Origin: an uncultured Flavobacteriales bacterium
Lineage (GTDB): Bacteria; Bacteroidota; Bacteroidia; Flavobacteriales_D; Parvicellaceae
Length of the DNA stretch: 64,000 bases
Assembly: GCA_943787725.1 (NCBI GenBank)
Contig: CALSNM010000001.1
Location: forward strand, 328,415 to 392,414
Reading direction: 5' to 3'
Shown here: one piece after another, positions 51,483-60,380 of the stretch
How the letters are laid out: each line of letters starts with the position of its first letter
How positions within the stretch are numbered: the first letter of the stretch is position 1
The notes under the pieces: model-generated
Told to the model about the DNA's origin: nothing
Databases searched by the model: none
The model's input: the letters and a program-made list of their open reading frames with translations, nothing else
Translations under genes and position numbers: made by a program

Positions 51483-52574
51483 ATGCAACAAAAAACAACC
51501 CTATACCTCATACTTATAATCTGCTTTCTCACATTATTTCAGAGTGTAAAAAGTCAAAACCTTGCAGCTTATGTAGATTATAAAAACGCATTGAATGTTT
51601 TTAATGCTGGGGTTAAAACACAACTAGACCATCGACAGGTCCTAGACTATAAAGTGGGGAATAACCTAGTTGCCTATATAAATACCCAAAATGAATTATG
51701 GGTATATCAAAATGGCAAACAAAAAAAAATAATTGATTGGGTCAAAAATTATACAATTACAGACAACATTTTAGCTTTTGGAGATAATGGGTTTTTGAAT
51801 GTGTATGAAAACGGTAACGCTAGATTGCTTTGCTCCCAAACAGGATTGCATGGAATAGGTGATAGCATTGTCGCCTATCATGACATTCAAAATAATTCGT
51901 TCGAAGTCTATTATAAGCAAAAAATTCTTCAACTAGAAACGGACTTACTCAATGGTATAGAAAGTTTCAAAGTCGGAGAAAATTTAGTTGCTTACATCAA
52001 TCCCCAAAACTATTTTCTGGCTTTTTACCATGGAGAGGTAATTCAGTTAATGTATACAGACGACCCCATAAAATTTGAAGTTGGGTTAAATACAATTGCA
52101 TATATTAACCCTATTATTGAATCCTTCCATGTGGTGAATTACGGACATGAAAAGGAGCTGGAAGAATACCCTCCTTTATCCTTTAAATGTGGAGACGACA
52201 TGGTCGCCTACGTTACAATGGAGGGGGAGTTCTTTCAATATTTTAAAGGAAATAAAATGGAAGTAAGCTCATTTGCTCCTGACTCTTATTCCGTAGTGGA
52301 CGACATGTTAGTATACGAGCAACTTGGAAGACTTTATGTGTTTTATCAAGGAAAAAGCATTGAGCTCGCCAATTTTTTACCAAAAAACTACCGCATTGAT
52401 AGAGGTTCAGTAGCCTTTACCGATCAACAAGGAAAATTATGGCTCTTTAATGCAGGAAAAAAGACGAAGGTAAGTATTGAAAGAATTACCTCATTCGAAT
52501 TAGTTGGCCATACTTTACATTATCTTGTAGGAACAAATACCAATAAAGTATACTACAAAGGGAAAACTTATTAA
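51483..52574 (+). CDS. Secreted repeat protein, propeller-like, function unknown
   Basis: This 363-residue protein has a signal peptide (LYLILIICFLTLFQSVKSQN). The whole mature part is built of about eight loose repeats of 40-45 residues, each with a core like VGxNLVAYINxQN followed by a strand of the form LxVYxNGK: NNLVAYINTQNELWVYQNGK, ENLVAYINPQNYFLAFYHGE, DDMVAYVTMEGEFFQYFKGN, DMLVYEQLGRLYVFYQGKS. Such periodic four-strand units suggest a beta-propeller. No sorting tail is seen, so it may be periplasmic. No family recognised. Confidence 0.7.
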   Translation: MQQKTTLYLILIICFLTLFQSVKSQNLAAYVDYKNALNVFNAGVKTQLDHRQVLDYKVGNNLVAYINTQNELWVYQNGKQKKIIDWVKNYTITDNILAFGDNGFLNVYENGNARLLCSQTGLHGIGDSIVAYHDIQNNSFEVYYKQKILQLETDLLNGIESFKVGENLVAYINPQNYFLAFYHGEVIQLMYTDDPIKFEVGLNTIAYINPIIESFHVVNYGHEKELEEYPPLSFKCGDDMVAYVTMEGEFFQYFKGNKMEVSSFAPDSYSVVDDMLVYEQLGRLYVFYQGKSIELANFLPKNYRIDRGSVAFTDQQGKLWLFNAGKKTKVSIERITSFELVGHTLHYLVGTNTNKVYYKGKTY

Positions 52575-52630
52575 AACAAATTTTGTTATTTTATCTCTCA
52601 GACTTCAAAAAAACTATTCCAAATTTACTA

Positions 52631-53620
52631 TCAAACCAAATTCTTATCAATCAAATACGCTGCAATCTGAACAGCATTTGTTGCTGCTCCTTTACGCAAA
52701 TTGTCAGCAACAATCCACATATCTAACGTATTTGGATTTGACTCATCGCGTCTAATACGTCCGACAAAGACATCGTCTTTTCCCCTAGCATAAAGTGGCA
52801 TTGGGTATAAATTTACTTCTGGGTTATCTTGAACTACTATTCCATCTGTGGCAGCTAATTCTCTTCTAATGTCGTTTATTTCAAATTGCTTTTTCGTTGC
52901 TACATTGACAGCCTCTGAGTGACCTCCGAAAACAGGAATTCGAACAACGGTTGCCGTTATTCGAATATCATTATCCCCTAAAATTTTTCGCGTTTCATTA
53001 ACCAATTTAGTTTCTTCAGTTGTATAGCCATTCTCCTCAAAATCTCCTCCATGAGGCAAACAATTCATGTCGATTGGGTAAGGATATACCATCTCAGCTT
53101 TAACACCATCGCGCTCATTGTTCATTTGCTCCATAGCCTTGACTCCGGTTCCCGAAACAGACTGATAGGTGGAAATTACCAGTCTATCAATTCCATAATT
53201 TTGATGGATAGGTAATAATGCCAAAACCATTTGAATTGTCGAACAATTTGGATTTGCGATGATTTTATCTTCTTTCGTTAAATCCGAAGCATTTATTTCA
53301 GGGACAATTAATTTTTTATCTGCATCCATTCTCCAAGCTGAAGAATTATCAATTACCGTTGTCCCAATTTCAGCAAACTTTGGCGCCCACTCCTTAGAAA
53401 TTGAGCCTCCTGCCGCAAAAATTGCGATATCAGGTTGGCATTCGAGTGCCTCATCTAAATCCTTGACAACATACTTTTTCCCCTCCCACTCTATCTCTTT
53501 ACCTTTGTTTCTTGATGAAGCAACTAGCAGTATTTCAGTCATTGCAACTTTTTTTTCTGCAAGTACTTGCAACATCACACTTCCTACCATTCCCGTAGCT
53601 CCAACGACTGCTATTTTCAT
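52631..53620 (-). CDS. asd: Aspartate-semialdehyde dehydrogenase
   Basis: This 329-residue cytoplasmic enzyme reduces beta-aspartyl phosphate to aspartate semialdehyde for lysine, threonine, methionine and diaminopimelate. It starts MKIAVVGATGMVGSVML (NADP-binding); a 28-codon upstream extension would cross the promoter. The catalytic Cys is in IIANPNCSTIQMVLAL, and substrate/His motifs are QSVSGTGVKAM and RIPVFGGHSEAVNV. Length is normal. It diverges from the lamin-tail gene; a TACTTTTG box lies 30 nt before the ATG. Confidence 0.96.
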   Translation of the reverse strand: MKIAVVGATGMVGSVMLQVLAEKKVAMTEILLVASSRNKGKEIEWEGKKYVVKDLDEALECQPDIAIFAAGGSISKEWAPKFAEIGTTVIDNSSAWRMDADKKLIVPEINASDLTKEDKIIANPNCSTIQMVLALLPIHQNYGIDRLVISTYQSVSGTGVKAMEQMNNERDGVKAEMVYPYPIDMNCLPHGGDFEENGYTTEETKLVNETRKILGDNDIRITATVVRIPVFGGHSEAVNVATKKQFEINDIRRELAATDGIVVQDNPEVNLYPMPLYARGKDDVFVGRIRRDESNPNTLDMWIVADNLRKGAATNAVQIAAYLIDKNLV

Positions 53621-53650
53621 TCTTTTAAGTTTTGATTTCGTTTTGTTTTT

Positions 53651-53658
53651 CAAAAGTA
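53651..53658 (-). promoter_or_regulatory. -7 box of asd
   Basis: Minus-strand TACTTTTG matches TAnnTTTG, 30 nt before the ATG at 53620. It lies in the 60-nt divergent region shared with the lamin-tail protein gene. Confidence 0.5.
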
Positions 53659-53680
53659 GTATATTTCCCATGTAAAGGTA

Positions 53681-56305
53681 ATGGGTAATTATAAAAGAAA
53701 ACATAGGATAAGTGTTTTAGCCACAACTTGTTTGTTTTTTGTTGGACTTTTAACAGGTTCTGCACAATTCATGGATGATTTCACAGATGGAGATTTCACA
53801 AATACACCTACGTGGAATGGAGATGCCAGCTTATTTACAGCGGTATCAGGTGAACTCAACTCCCAAAGTCCGGGTGCCGCAAGTTATTATCTCAGCACAC
53901 CATCCACACTCTTTAATAATACTCAATGGGAGTTTTTCATTGATTTACAATTTGGCACTTCTGGAGCAAATTTCGTCGACGTTTATCTTATGAGTGATGC
54001 TGCCGACCTGAACACAACTAGCAATGGATACTTTTTACGCTTTGGTGGGACAGCTGATGAAATTTCACTCTACAGCATGGTTGGCGGTGCACCTACAATT
54101 ATTATCGATGGGGTTGATGGTTTAATAAATAGTTCTTCGAGCAACCCGTTTAACATTAGAGTTACCAGAGACATCTCGAATCTTTGGAACTTAGAATATG
54201 ATGATGAAGCAACAGGAGCTTTTGTGAGTGCGGGAACAATTACAGACGCTTCGGTAACCTCAAGTAGCTTCTTTGGAATACTTATCGAACAATCAAGTGC
54301 TGCTAGCCCGGTAAATAGTCACTTCTTCGACAACTTTAACGTTGGGAACATTCCTATTGATGTAACTGCTCCTAATGTAAATTCTGTTGCTGTTGTTTCA
54401 ATTACACAATTAGACGTCCTTTTTAATGAGCCTATTGAGCAAACTACTGCCGAAAACACTGCAAATTATTTTGCTTCTAGCAGTTTAGGAAACCCGATTA
54501 CAGCAATTCAAGATGGATTCAACCCTGCGTTGATACACCTGACATTTTCCACTCCATTTACCAATGCACAAATGGACACATTAACTGTTCAAAACATACA
54601 AGATGCTGCTGGAAACACTTTGGTTAGCCAGACAGAAACATTTATGTACTTTGTTCCTGCAACACCTGGATTTCGCGATGTGGTAATCAATGAAATTTTT
54701 GCAGACCCGACGCCTCAATTAGGGCTTCCTGCTGCAGATTTTATAGAATTATATAATACTTCAGATTCTGTTTTTGATTTAAATGGATGGGTGTTTTCTG
54801 ACGCAGTAGGATCGGAAGCTCTAAGCGCATATGTTTTATATCCGGGCGAATATGTTGTGATCGCAGATGACAATTATACTTTCGATTTCTCTATTTATCC
54901 CAATGTTCTATTTGTAACATCATTTCCAGCATTGAACATTTCTGGTGATGATTTAACACTTCAAGATAATTCATTCAATACAATAGATCAAGTCTCTTAC
55001 TCAAACTCCTGGTATCAGGATCCGATAAAAGATGACGGCGGTTATTCTCTGGAACAAATAAACCCTACCATTCCATGTGTTAATTCGTCTAATTGGATTG
55101 GAGCAAACTTAACTACTTACGGAACGCCTGGAGCAATAAATTCGGTGTATGATGCTACGCCGGATGCAATAACTCCCTCTTTAATAAGTGCAGATGTTCT
55201 TTCAGCAACAATGGTAGAAATTTGTTTTGATGAAACAATAGACACATCAAATATTTCAATTAGTCAATTCTCCTGTTCTGGAGGTATTAGCATAACAAAC
55301 CTTGTGGTTAATCCAAGTGCAAATTGTATCTCCTTATCATTAACGCCAGCTATTGACACGGGAATTGTTTATACACTAACCTTGAATGGCATGGGGGATT
55401 GCTCTGGCAACCTAGTTTCAAATAGCGCAACTCAAATTATTTTACCGCATACAGGTGCAGTTGGGGACCTAATAATTAATGAGGTTTTGTTTAACCCTTT
55501 TACGGGAGGAGATGATTTCGTAGAAATATATAATAACTCTGAAAAGTATATCGATTTATATAATTGGAAGCTGGCAAATTGGGATGATGGAGTTACAGAT
55601 AACTTTAAAACAATTGCAGTTCATCAATTAATGCAGCCAGGCGATTACATTGTTTTAACAAAAGATTCTTCTGATATACAGTCAAATTACCTAAACGCTA
55701 TTTTTGGCAACTTTGTTCAATTGGCATCACTACCAACTTACAGCAATGATTCTGGAACGGTCTTTTTAATTCTACCTGATTTAGATAGCACTGTATGTGA
55801 CTACTTCAGTTACGATGAAGATTTACAATTTGGATTAATAAACAACCCTGATGGAATTTCCCTAGAAAGGATTGACTTTGACCGACCAACAAACGAATCA
55901 ACCAATTGGCATAGTGCTGCTGAAAGTGCTGGTTGGGCGACTCCTGGTCTTGAAAACTCTCAATATTATCCTGGTCAAATTACAAGTGATGCGGTATCGG
56001 TTGAACCCGAAATATTTTCGCCAGACAATGATGGGTTTGATGATATATTGAATATTAACTACACTATGGCAAACCCTGGTTTTGTGGGAAGCGTTACTAT
56101 ATTCGACGCAAATGGAAGAATAATAAGGAATTTAGTTCAAAACGAATTACTAGCCGCTGCCGGAACGGTTTCATGGGACGGACTAAACAACAAAAGAGAG
56201 AAAGCAAGAATTGGAGTGTACATAGTCTATTTTGAGGTATTTGATTTGCAAGGAATTGTAAGTGGCGTTAAAAAAACATGCGTAGTTGCTAGTAAGTTTA
56301 ATTAA
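53681..56305 (+). CDS. Surface protein with two lamin-tail domains and a gliding/FlgD-type C-terminus
   Basis: This 874-residue protein has a signal peptide (VLATTCLFFVGLLTGSAQ). The N-terminal 200 residues look like a lectin or laminin-G-type beta sandwich (MDDFTDGDFTNTPTWNGD). Two SbsA-type Ig-like domains (ITQLDVLFNEPIEQTTAEN; SATMVEICFDETIDTSNI) alternate with two lamin-tail domains (VVINEIFADPTPQ, DFIELYNTSD, LNGWVFSD; LIINEVLFNPFTG, DFVEIYNNSEKYIDLYNW). The C-terminus (EIFSPDNDGFDDILNINYTM, IFDANGRIIRNL, ARIGVYIVYFEV) is a FlgD-like/T9SS sorting region. Expected at the cell surface or secreted; some relatives accompany nucleases, but none is seen here. Confidence 0.85.
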   Translation: MGNYKRKHRISVLATTCLFFVGLLTGSAQFMDDFTDGDFTNTPTWNGDASLFTAVSGELNSQSPGAASYYLSTPSTLFNNTQWEFFIDLQFGTSGANFVDVYLMSDAADLNTTSNGYFLRFGGTADEISLYSMVGGAPTIIIDGVDGLINSSSSNPFNIRVTRDISNLWNLEYDDEATGAFVSAGTITDASVTSSSFFGILIEQSSAASPVNSHFFDNFNVGNIPIDVTAPNVNSVAVVSITQLDVLFNEPIEQTTAENTANYFASSSLGNPITAIQDGFNPALIHLTFSTPFTNAQMDTLTVQNIQDAAGNTLVSQTETFMYFVPATPGFRDVVINEIFADPTPQLGLPAADFIELYNTSDSVFDLNGWVFSDAVGSEALSAYVLYPGEYVVIADDNYTFDFSIYPNVLFVTSFPALNISGDDLTLQDNSFNTIDQVSYSNSWYQDPIKDDGGYSLEQINPTIPCVNSSNWIGANLTTYGTPGAINSVYDATPDAITPSLISADVLSATMVEICFDETIDTSNISISQFSCSGGISITNLVVNPSANCISLSLTPAIDTGIVYTLTLNGMGDCSGNLVSNSATQIILPHTGAVGDLIINEVLFNPFTGGDDFVEIYNNSEKYIDLYNWKLANWDDGVTDNFKTIAVHQLMQPGDYIVLTKDSSDIQSNYLNAIFGNFVQLASLPTYSNDSGTVFLILPDLDSTVCDYFSYDEDLQFGLINNPDGISLERIDFDRPTNESTNWHSAAESAGWATPGLENSQYYPGQITSDAVSVEPEIFSPDNDGFDDILNINYTMANPGFVGSVTIFDANGRIIRNLVQNELLAAAGTVSWDGLNNKREKARIGVYIVYFEVFDLQGIVSGVKKTCVVASKFN

Positions 56306-56327
56306 ACGCCAGTAATTCATTACGTTT

Positions 56328-56374
56328 AAACTAGGGTCCATAAATAGATATATGGTTTAGCCCTAAGTTGTACT
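56328..56374. repeat. Left palindromic element, attC-like
   Basis: An imperfect hairpin: AAACTAGGG and CCATA on the left pair with TATGG and CCCTAAGTTG on the right, with bulges. It carries TGGTTTAGCC (56353-56362) followed after 4 nt by GTTG, in the same order and orientation as the right element at 56774-56825. Confidence 0.4.
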
Positions 56375-56395
56375 CAATAGCTTAATTAAATAATT

Positions 56396-56767
56396 ACGAA
56401 AGGAAGATTTATAATTTTAACAATTCTGGCATATTCATTTATTGGATGTTCAAAAAATCATTGCCGTGATTTGAAAATTGAAATTACTGGGGCCAATGCA
56501 CAAATAGATCAGTTAGATTTTAGATTGGTTAGCGGATTAAAATCATACTCAAACCCCAGTGAATCTATAACTGAATCAAATATTAATTTACCATATATAC
56601 AAGGAATTACATTCTGTAAAAAAGATTTTGATTATAATTTAAGGTGTTACGATTCAGATACTAGTATAATTTTAACCTTAAAACTGTATTCAGACAATGT
56701 GTTGATTAAGCAAACTACGGGTAGTCCAATTGACTTTGTTGAACTTGCTGGAGGTATCAATGATTAA
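56396..56767 (+). CDS. Small lipoprotein between two palindromes (no standard start codon)
   Basis: The frame is open from an ACG at 56396 and gives a good lipoprotein signal (RFIILTILAYSFIGCSKNH, lipobox Cys), then a beta-rich domain of about 105 residues (LKIEITGANAQIDQLDFRLV, SIILTLKLYSDNVLIK). The full length would be 123 residues. No ATG, GTG or TTG lies before the signal peptide; ACG may be a mutated or misread ATG. A later TTG at 56471 would remove the signal. No family recognised. The flanking palindromes make it look like a mobile cassette gene. Confidence 0.55.
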   Translation, partial: TKGRFIILTILAYSFIGCSKNHCRDLKIEITGANAQIDQLDFRLVSGLKSYSNPSESITESNINLPYIQGITFCKKDFDYNLRCYDSDTSIILTLKLYSDNVLIKQTTGSPIDFVELAGGIND

Positions 56768-56773
56768 ACTGAG

Positions 56774-56825
56774 CACAACAAGGGCTAAACCAAATTTCAT
56801 AACTTGGTTTAGCCAGAACGTTATG
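56774..56825. repeat. Right palindromic element, attC-like
   Basis: A perfect 11-bp stem (GGCTAAACCAA 56783-56793 / TTGGTTTAGCC 56804-56814) with a 10-nt loop, then outer boxes CACAAC (56774-56779) and GTTATG (56820-56825) that pair with one mismatch across short unpaired spacers. This four-box layout is that of an integron attC site. It may also act as a terminator-like hairpin for the lipoprotein gene. Confidence 0.45.
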
Positions 56826-57074
56826 GATAATTAAAAAGAAACTATTTAGATATTATATGATGTGGAGTCCAGAAACCACTCAACAAAAGGGGCCGAACCG
56901 AAAAGCCAAATGGAGAAGTTGGGAAACATTTAAAAAAATAAAACGTGTTACAACACTGTGTAAAAATGCATTAGCTTCAATTGAATAAAACAGCACTTCA
57001 AAAAAGGTAAATACTAATTTAAATGAAGTAAATTTAGAAAAGTTAAATTCGTAGTAAAACGAAACAAAAAAAGT
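56826..57074. other. Gap between the lipoprotein and the DoxX-like pair
   Basis: Mostly non-coding. A 43-codon open frame (56857-56988, starting MMWSPETTQQKG) is basic and Trp-containing but has no recognised relative; it could be a fragment. The stretch near 56942-56962 (GTGTTACAACACTGTGT) is a short imperfect palindrome. Confidence 0.3.
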
Positions 57075-57413
57075 ATGGAAAACTTAATAAATTTATCTCA
57101 AATTATTGTCGCAATATCTGTTGTATATGTTTGGACTTTTAGATTTCATAATGTATTAAAAGAGTTTGAACAATTCGGATTGAGCAATTTAACGCGAAAT
57201 ATTGTAGGAGCAACAAAAATATCTTTAGCGACATTGCTCATTGTGGGTATTTGGTATTCCTCATTAGTTCTTATTCCTTCTATTCTTATGGGTCTATTAA
57301 TGATAGGTGCTCAATATTTTCATTTAAAAATAAGTAATCCATTTATTAAACATTTACCGTCTCTTATTCTTTTGGTTCTGAGTGCTTTTATAGCATATTC
57401 TTCCTATTCTTAA
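57075..57413 (+). CDS. DoxX-like small membrane protein (first of a tandem pair)
   Basis: This 112-residue protein has four TM helices (LSQIIVAISVVYVWTF, ISLATLLIVGIWYSS, LVLIPSILMGLLMIGAQY, LPSLILLVLSAFIAYSS). The spacing and FEQFGLSNL between TM1 and TM2 match the DoxX-like family. DoxX-type proteins are linked to redox or quinone chemistry, but small DoxX-like members have no assigned function. The next gene, 6 nt away, encodes a diverged paralogue. Confidence 0.65.
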   Translation: MENLINLSQIIVAISVVYVWTFRFHNVLKEFEQFGLSNLTRNIVGATKISLATLLIVGIWYSSLVLIPSILMGLLMIGAQYFHLKISNPFIKHLPSLILLVLSAFIAYSSYS

Positions 57414-57419
57414 ATAAGC

Positions 57420-57767
57420 ATGTCTGTGATTACAATAGCTACTTTAATATCAAGTTTCTCCTTTTTTGCATACGCTTTTTCCTATTTTAGAACACCACAT
57501 ATGAAAAATGAGTTTAAGCGGTTTGGTTTAGAAAAAATAGGATTAACTACTGTTTTGTTAGAAATTATTGGAGCTTTAGGTTTATTAGTTGGTCTTAAAT
57601 TTTATTTTTTCCTTGTGATTTCATCATTAGGCCTCGCATTGCTCATGCTAGCTGGTCTCATTGTAAGAATAAAGTTAAAAGATAGCATCTGGATTTCTTT
57701 ACCAGCTTTTTTTTATATGGCCTTAAATACATACATTTTTTGGTTGTCCCTGGATATAATTGAATAA
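57420..57767 (+). CDS. DoxX-like small membrane protein (second of a tandem pair)
   Basis: This 115-residue four-TM protein has the same architecture as its neighbour: TM1 TLISSFSFFAYAFSYF, the short cytoplasmic MKNEFKRFGLEKIGL, then LEIIGALGLLVGLKFY, FLVISSLGLALLMLAGLIV and PAFFYMALNTYIFWLSL. KRFGLEKI aligns with EQFGLSNL of the first protein. The pair probably forms one operon and perhaps a heterodimer. It is followed by the MORN-repeat lipoprotein. Confidence 0.65.
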   Translation: MSVITIATLISSFSFFAYAFSYFRTPHMKNEFKRFGLEKIGLTTVLLEIIGALGLLVGLKFYFFLVISSLGLALLMLAGLIVRIKLKDSIWISLPAFFYMALNTYIFWLSLDIIE

Positions 57768-57833
57768 AAAATGGCAGAAATGGAATTAATTTATTTGAAT
57801 TACATTGTTTTGGGTCAATATAAAATAGCTATT

Positions 57834-58595
57834 ATGAAATATCTATTCCTGTTTTTCTTACTTGGGATATTTGTTGGTTGTGGAAATACGCCAAGTAATT
57901 CCATAGAAAAAAAGAAGCTAAAACAAGAAGTTTTTTCTAGTGATATGATTACGATGGTTGGTGAACGAGCCTTCCTTAAAAACAATCCCGCTGGTTTTTC
58001 CGGCGTAGTGGTAGATAGGCATTTGAATGATTCTTTAAAGTCTAAAAGAACTTTTAAAAATGGCTTTTTAAATGGCTTTTTAAATGGCTTTTGGCGTGAA
58101 TGGGCTGAAAATGGTCAGCTTACTTACGAATTGAATTATAAATTCGGCAAAGCGAATGGGGTGCATAGACAATGGCACAGCAATGGACAGCTGAGCTGTG
58201 AATGGAATTGCCTAGATGGACAAAGACAGGGTGTAGGTAGAAGATGGTATGATGATGGTCAGTTGAGAAGTGCAACACACTATAAAGACGGAAAGGGGGT
58301 TTCAGAAAAGACCTATTTCAAAAATGGCAATATAAAAAATGAGAGTAATTATAGTGATGGGAAGGGTCTCGACGGTTTATGGAGACAATATTACGAAAAT
58401 GGTCAGTTAGAGGCTGAAGTAAACTACAAAGAAGGTAAAAAGGATGGTTTGTGGAAACAATATTACAAAAATGGTCAATTGGGGGCTGAAGGAAATTGGA
58501 AAAACGGTGAGCAAGATGGTTTGTGGAGAGCATGGCATGAGAATGGGCAGTTCATGTATAGAAAGAATTGGAAAGATGGAAAGCTCCTGCAATAA
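57834..58595 (+). CDS. MORN-variant (YwqK-type) repeat lipoprotein
   Basis: This 253-residue protein starts MKYLFLFFLLGIFVGCGNTP with a lipobox Cys; an earlier in-frame ATG (57771) would put 21 residues before the signal and is rejected. About seven repeats of 23-25 residues follow, for example WREWAENGQLTYELNYKFGK, WRQYYENGQLEAEVNYKEGK and WKQYYKNGQLGAEGNWKNGE. The last ones are close to identical, so repeat number may vary between strains. It is a larger relative of the protein at 34197. Surface or periplasmic role unknown. Confidence 0.78.
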   Translation: MKYLFLFFLLGIFVGCGNTPSNSIEKKKLKQEVFSSDMITMVGERAFLKNNPAGFSGVVVDRHLNDSLKSKRTFKNGFLNGFLNGFWREWAENGQLTYELNYKFGKANGVHRQWHSNGQLSCEWNCLDGQRQGVGRRWYDDGQLRSATHYKDGKGVSEKTYFKNGNIKNESNYSDGKGLDGLWRQYYENGQLEAEVNYKEGKKDGLWKQYYKNGQLGAEGNWKNGEQDGLWRAWHENGQFMYRKNWKDGKLLQ

Positions 58596-58618
58596 CATTG
58601 CTTTAACGAAATCATTGA

Positions 58619-59749
58619 TTAACAATTAAACCTGATTATTACTTCCACACCTAAGGTTGAATTAAACTCAACTGATCCATCAATTTGCTGAACAAGATCT
58701 TCAATTAATTCAATTCCCATACCCTTTTTTATGGTTTCTTGCTTATACCCTTTCCCATTATCTTGAAACCGCAACTCTATTCCTTTCCTGCTACATTTAA
58801 GTATAATATTTATCTGATTCTTATCTTCCTCATTACTCGTAAAAGCATGCTTAAATGAGTTCGTGAGCACTTCATTTGACATTAACCCTAGGGGGATGGC
58901 AATATCTAATGGAACTATAGCATCTTCTACATCCAATGACAGTTTCACTATGTTGTCTTGAGAATAGGTATTATGAAGGTTTCTCGCTAAGTCATTTATG
59001 TAAAAACCAAAGTTTATTTCATTATGATTCTCACTTCTGTGCAACTGATTTTGAACAGCTGAAATAGAATAAATCTTTTCTCTCAAATCGTTAAATAGAG
59101 AGGAATGATGGTCATCTTTTGACTTATAGTCCTGAAGATTCAATAGACTTAAAATCACAGAGAGATTATTCTTTACGCGGTGGTTAATTTCTTTTAAAAG
59201 CACCTCTTTCTGAGCAAGTATTTTCTCTAGATCGATTCTGTATTTATTTTTCTTATTAGTCTCAATACTCAACGAAATAAGTTGTGCAATAGACAATGTA
59301 AAATTTTTTTCAGATGCCGTCCACTCCACTCTTTTATTAACATGTTCGAAACATACTACGCCAATCATTTTCCCTCCAGATCGGATTGGGACATCAATCA
59401 TTGAAGAAATTTGATTTGGAATAATATAACTTTCTATGAGTTCTTCATTCATTTTTTCGCTAGGAGCATCATCAGCAATTATTAACTCATTTTTTTTTAA
59501 AAACTGAAAGTAGTTGGGTACATCAATCTGATTTATTGGTAATTCCTTTTTAAAAGAATTTAATTGAGCATTATAAGACAACAAAGACTCCAATACAGTC
59601 TGACTCTCATTAAACAGCCAAGCATTTGTTCGTTCACATCCAAGTGCTTCAGAAGAGGATTGTAACACTTCTCTCAAGTACTGAAGAACATCTCCTTGGT
59701 GCAATCCAGAACTTTTGGATAATTTCTCTATTGTATTTAAGTAATCCAT
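58619..59749 (-). CDS. GAF-domain sensor histidine kinase of the HisKA_2 type
   Basis: This 376-residue cytoplasmic kinase has no TM segment. The N-terminal GAF domain (about 20-160; ALGCERTNAWLFNES, SSMIDVPIRSGGKMIGVVCF) is followed by the HisKA_2 phosphoacceptor LLKEINHRVKNNLSVILSLL and a HATPase domain (N box LGLMSNEVLTNSFKHAF, G1 FQDNGKGY, G2 KGMGIELIEDLVQQ). Such kinases often act on single-domain response regulators or in general stress and light pathways; no partner is adjacent. It converges with the MORN lipoprotein. Confidence 0.88.
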   Translation of the reverse strand: MDYLNTIEKLSKSSGLHQGDVLQYLREVLQSSSEALGCERTNAWLFNESQTVLESLLSYNAQLNSFKKELPINQIDVPNYFQFLKKNELIIADDAPSEKMNEELIESYIIPNQISSMIDVPIRSGGKMIGVVCFEHVNKRVEWTASEKNFTLSIAQLISLSIETNKKNKYRIDLEKILAQKEVLLKEINHRVKNNLSVILSLLNLQDYKSKDDHHSSLFNDLREKIYSISAVQNQLHRSENHNEINFGFYINDLARNLHNTYSQDNIVKLSLDVEDAIVPLDIAIPLGLMSNEVLTNSFKHAFTSNEEDKNQINIILKCSRKGIELRFQDNGKGYKQETIKKGMGIELIEDLVQQIDGSVEFNSTLGVEVIIRFNC

Positions 59750-59882
59750 TGATAACTAACTACAAGATTACTAAAAAATGCCAACAAAAGCTAAAATAAA
59801 TAAACCTGACAATCACACCGTTTTTACTTATTTTAGCTGTAACGTTGGCAAATATAAAACGATTAAAAATTTCAAGATATAA

Positions 59883-60074
59883 ATGGACCTAATCGACGAA
59901 AGAAGGAAATTATCCGAATTAACAGAAACCGCGCTTGTAAAAAATGATATTGAATCTTTGAAAAAGATCAAAAAAATTGTTGATCAAAAAAAATTGATTT
60001 CAACTCATAGTTTTGGCGAATTCTTTTATTCAATGGTACCATCGGAAATTCTTGAAAAAATATCAAAAAAATAA
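59883..60074 (+). CDS. Small hypothetical protein, charged helical
   Basis: This 63-residue protein (MDLIDERRKLSELTETALVK) is highly charged, Lys-rich and probably helical. It has no signal peptide, TM segment or recognised motif. The start is an ATG with an A-rich upstream region typical of this genome. It lies between the divergent GAF kinase and the ABC1 kinase. It could be real or chance; there is no homology argument from sequence alone. Confidence 0.4.
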   Translation: MDLIDERRKLSELTETALVKNDIESLKKIKKIVDQKKLISTHSFGEFFYSMVPSEILEKISKK

Positions 60075-60125
60075 TTTTTGTTATTTGATTTACCATTTAA
60101 AATGGTGAAAACAATTTCTAAATAA

Positions 60126-60370
60126 ATGCCAAGAAACAAAGTGCTTTCCCTGCAAACCGGATTTAAAGAGAGATATTTAAGAAGGAAAGAATAAATTGGG
60201 CTTCATTCAATAATGATTTTCTTTTAATCACCGCGGATGAAAAAGTAATGAGTTTTAGTTATCAGATAAAATTTGACACCGTCTTTTTAAGACAACCTGA
60301 AAACAATTTGGAATTTTTCATTAAAGTTAGAGAAGAAAAGAATGAATCCACAGACGCAAAAGATAATTAA
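60126..60370 (+). pseudogene. Possible short gene with one frame break
   Basis: An ATG at 60126 opens MPRNKVLSLQTGFKER and stops after 22 codons. Another frame continues with INWASFNNDFLLITADEKV, SFSYQIKFDTVFLRQPE and NNLEFFIKVREEKNES, stopping at 60370. One indel near 60170 would join them into about 80 residues. No family recognised. This is the only content of the 306-nt gap between the 63-residue protein and the ABC1 kinase. Confidence 0.3.
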
Positions 60371-60380
60371 TCTGTCAGAA

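Noticed and set aside
56328..56825. Insertion sequence with terminal inverted repeats
   Set aside because: The two elements are each internally palindromic and carry the shared box in the same orientation. The segment has no transposase and no evident target-site duplication.
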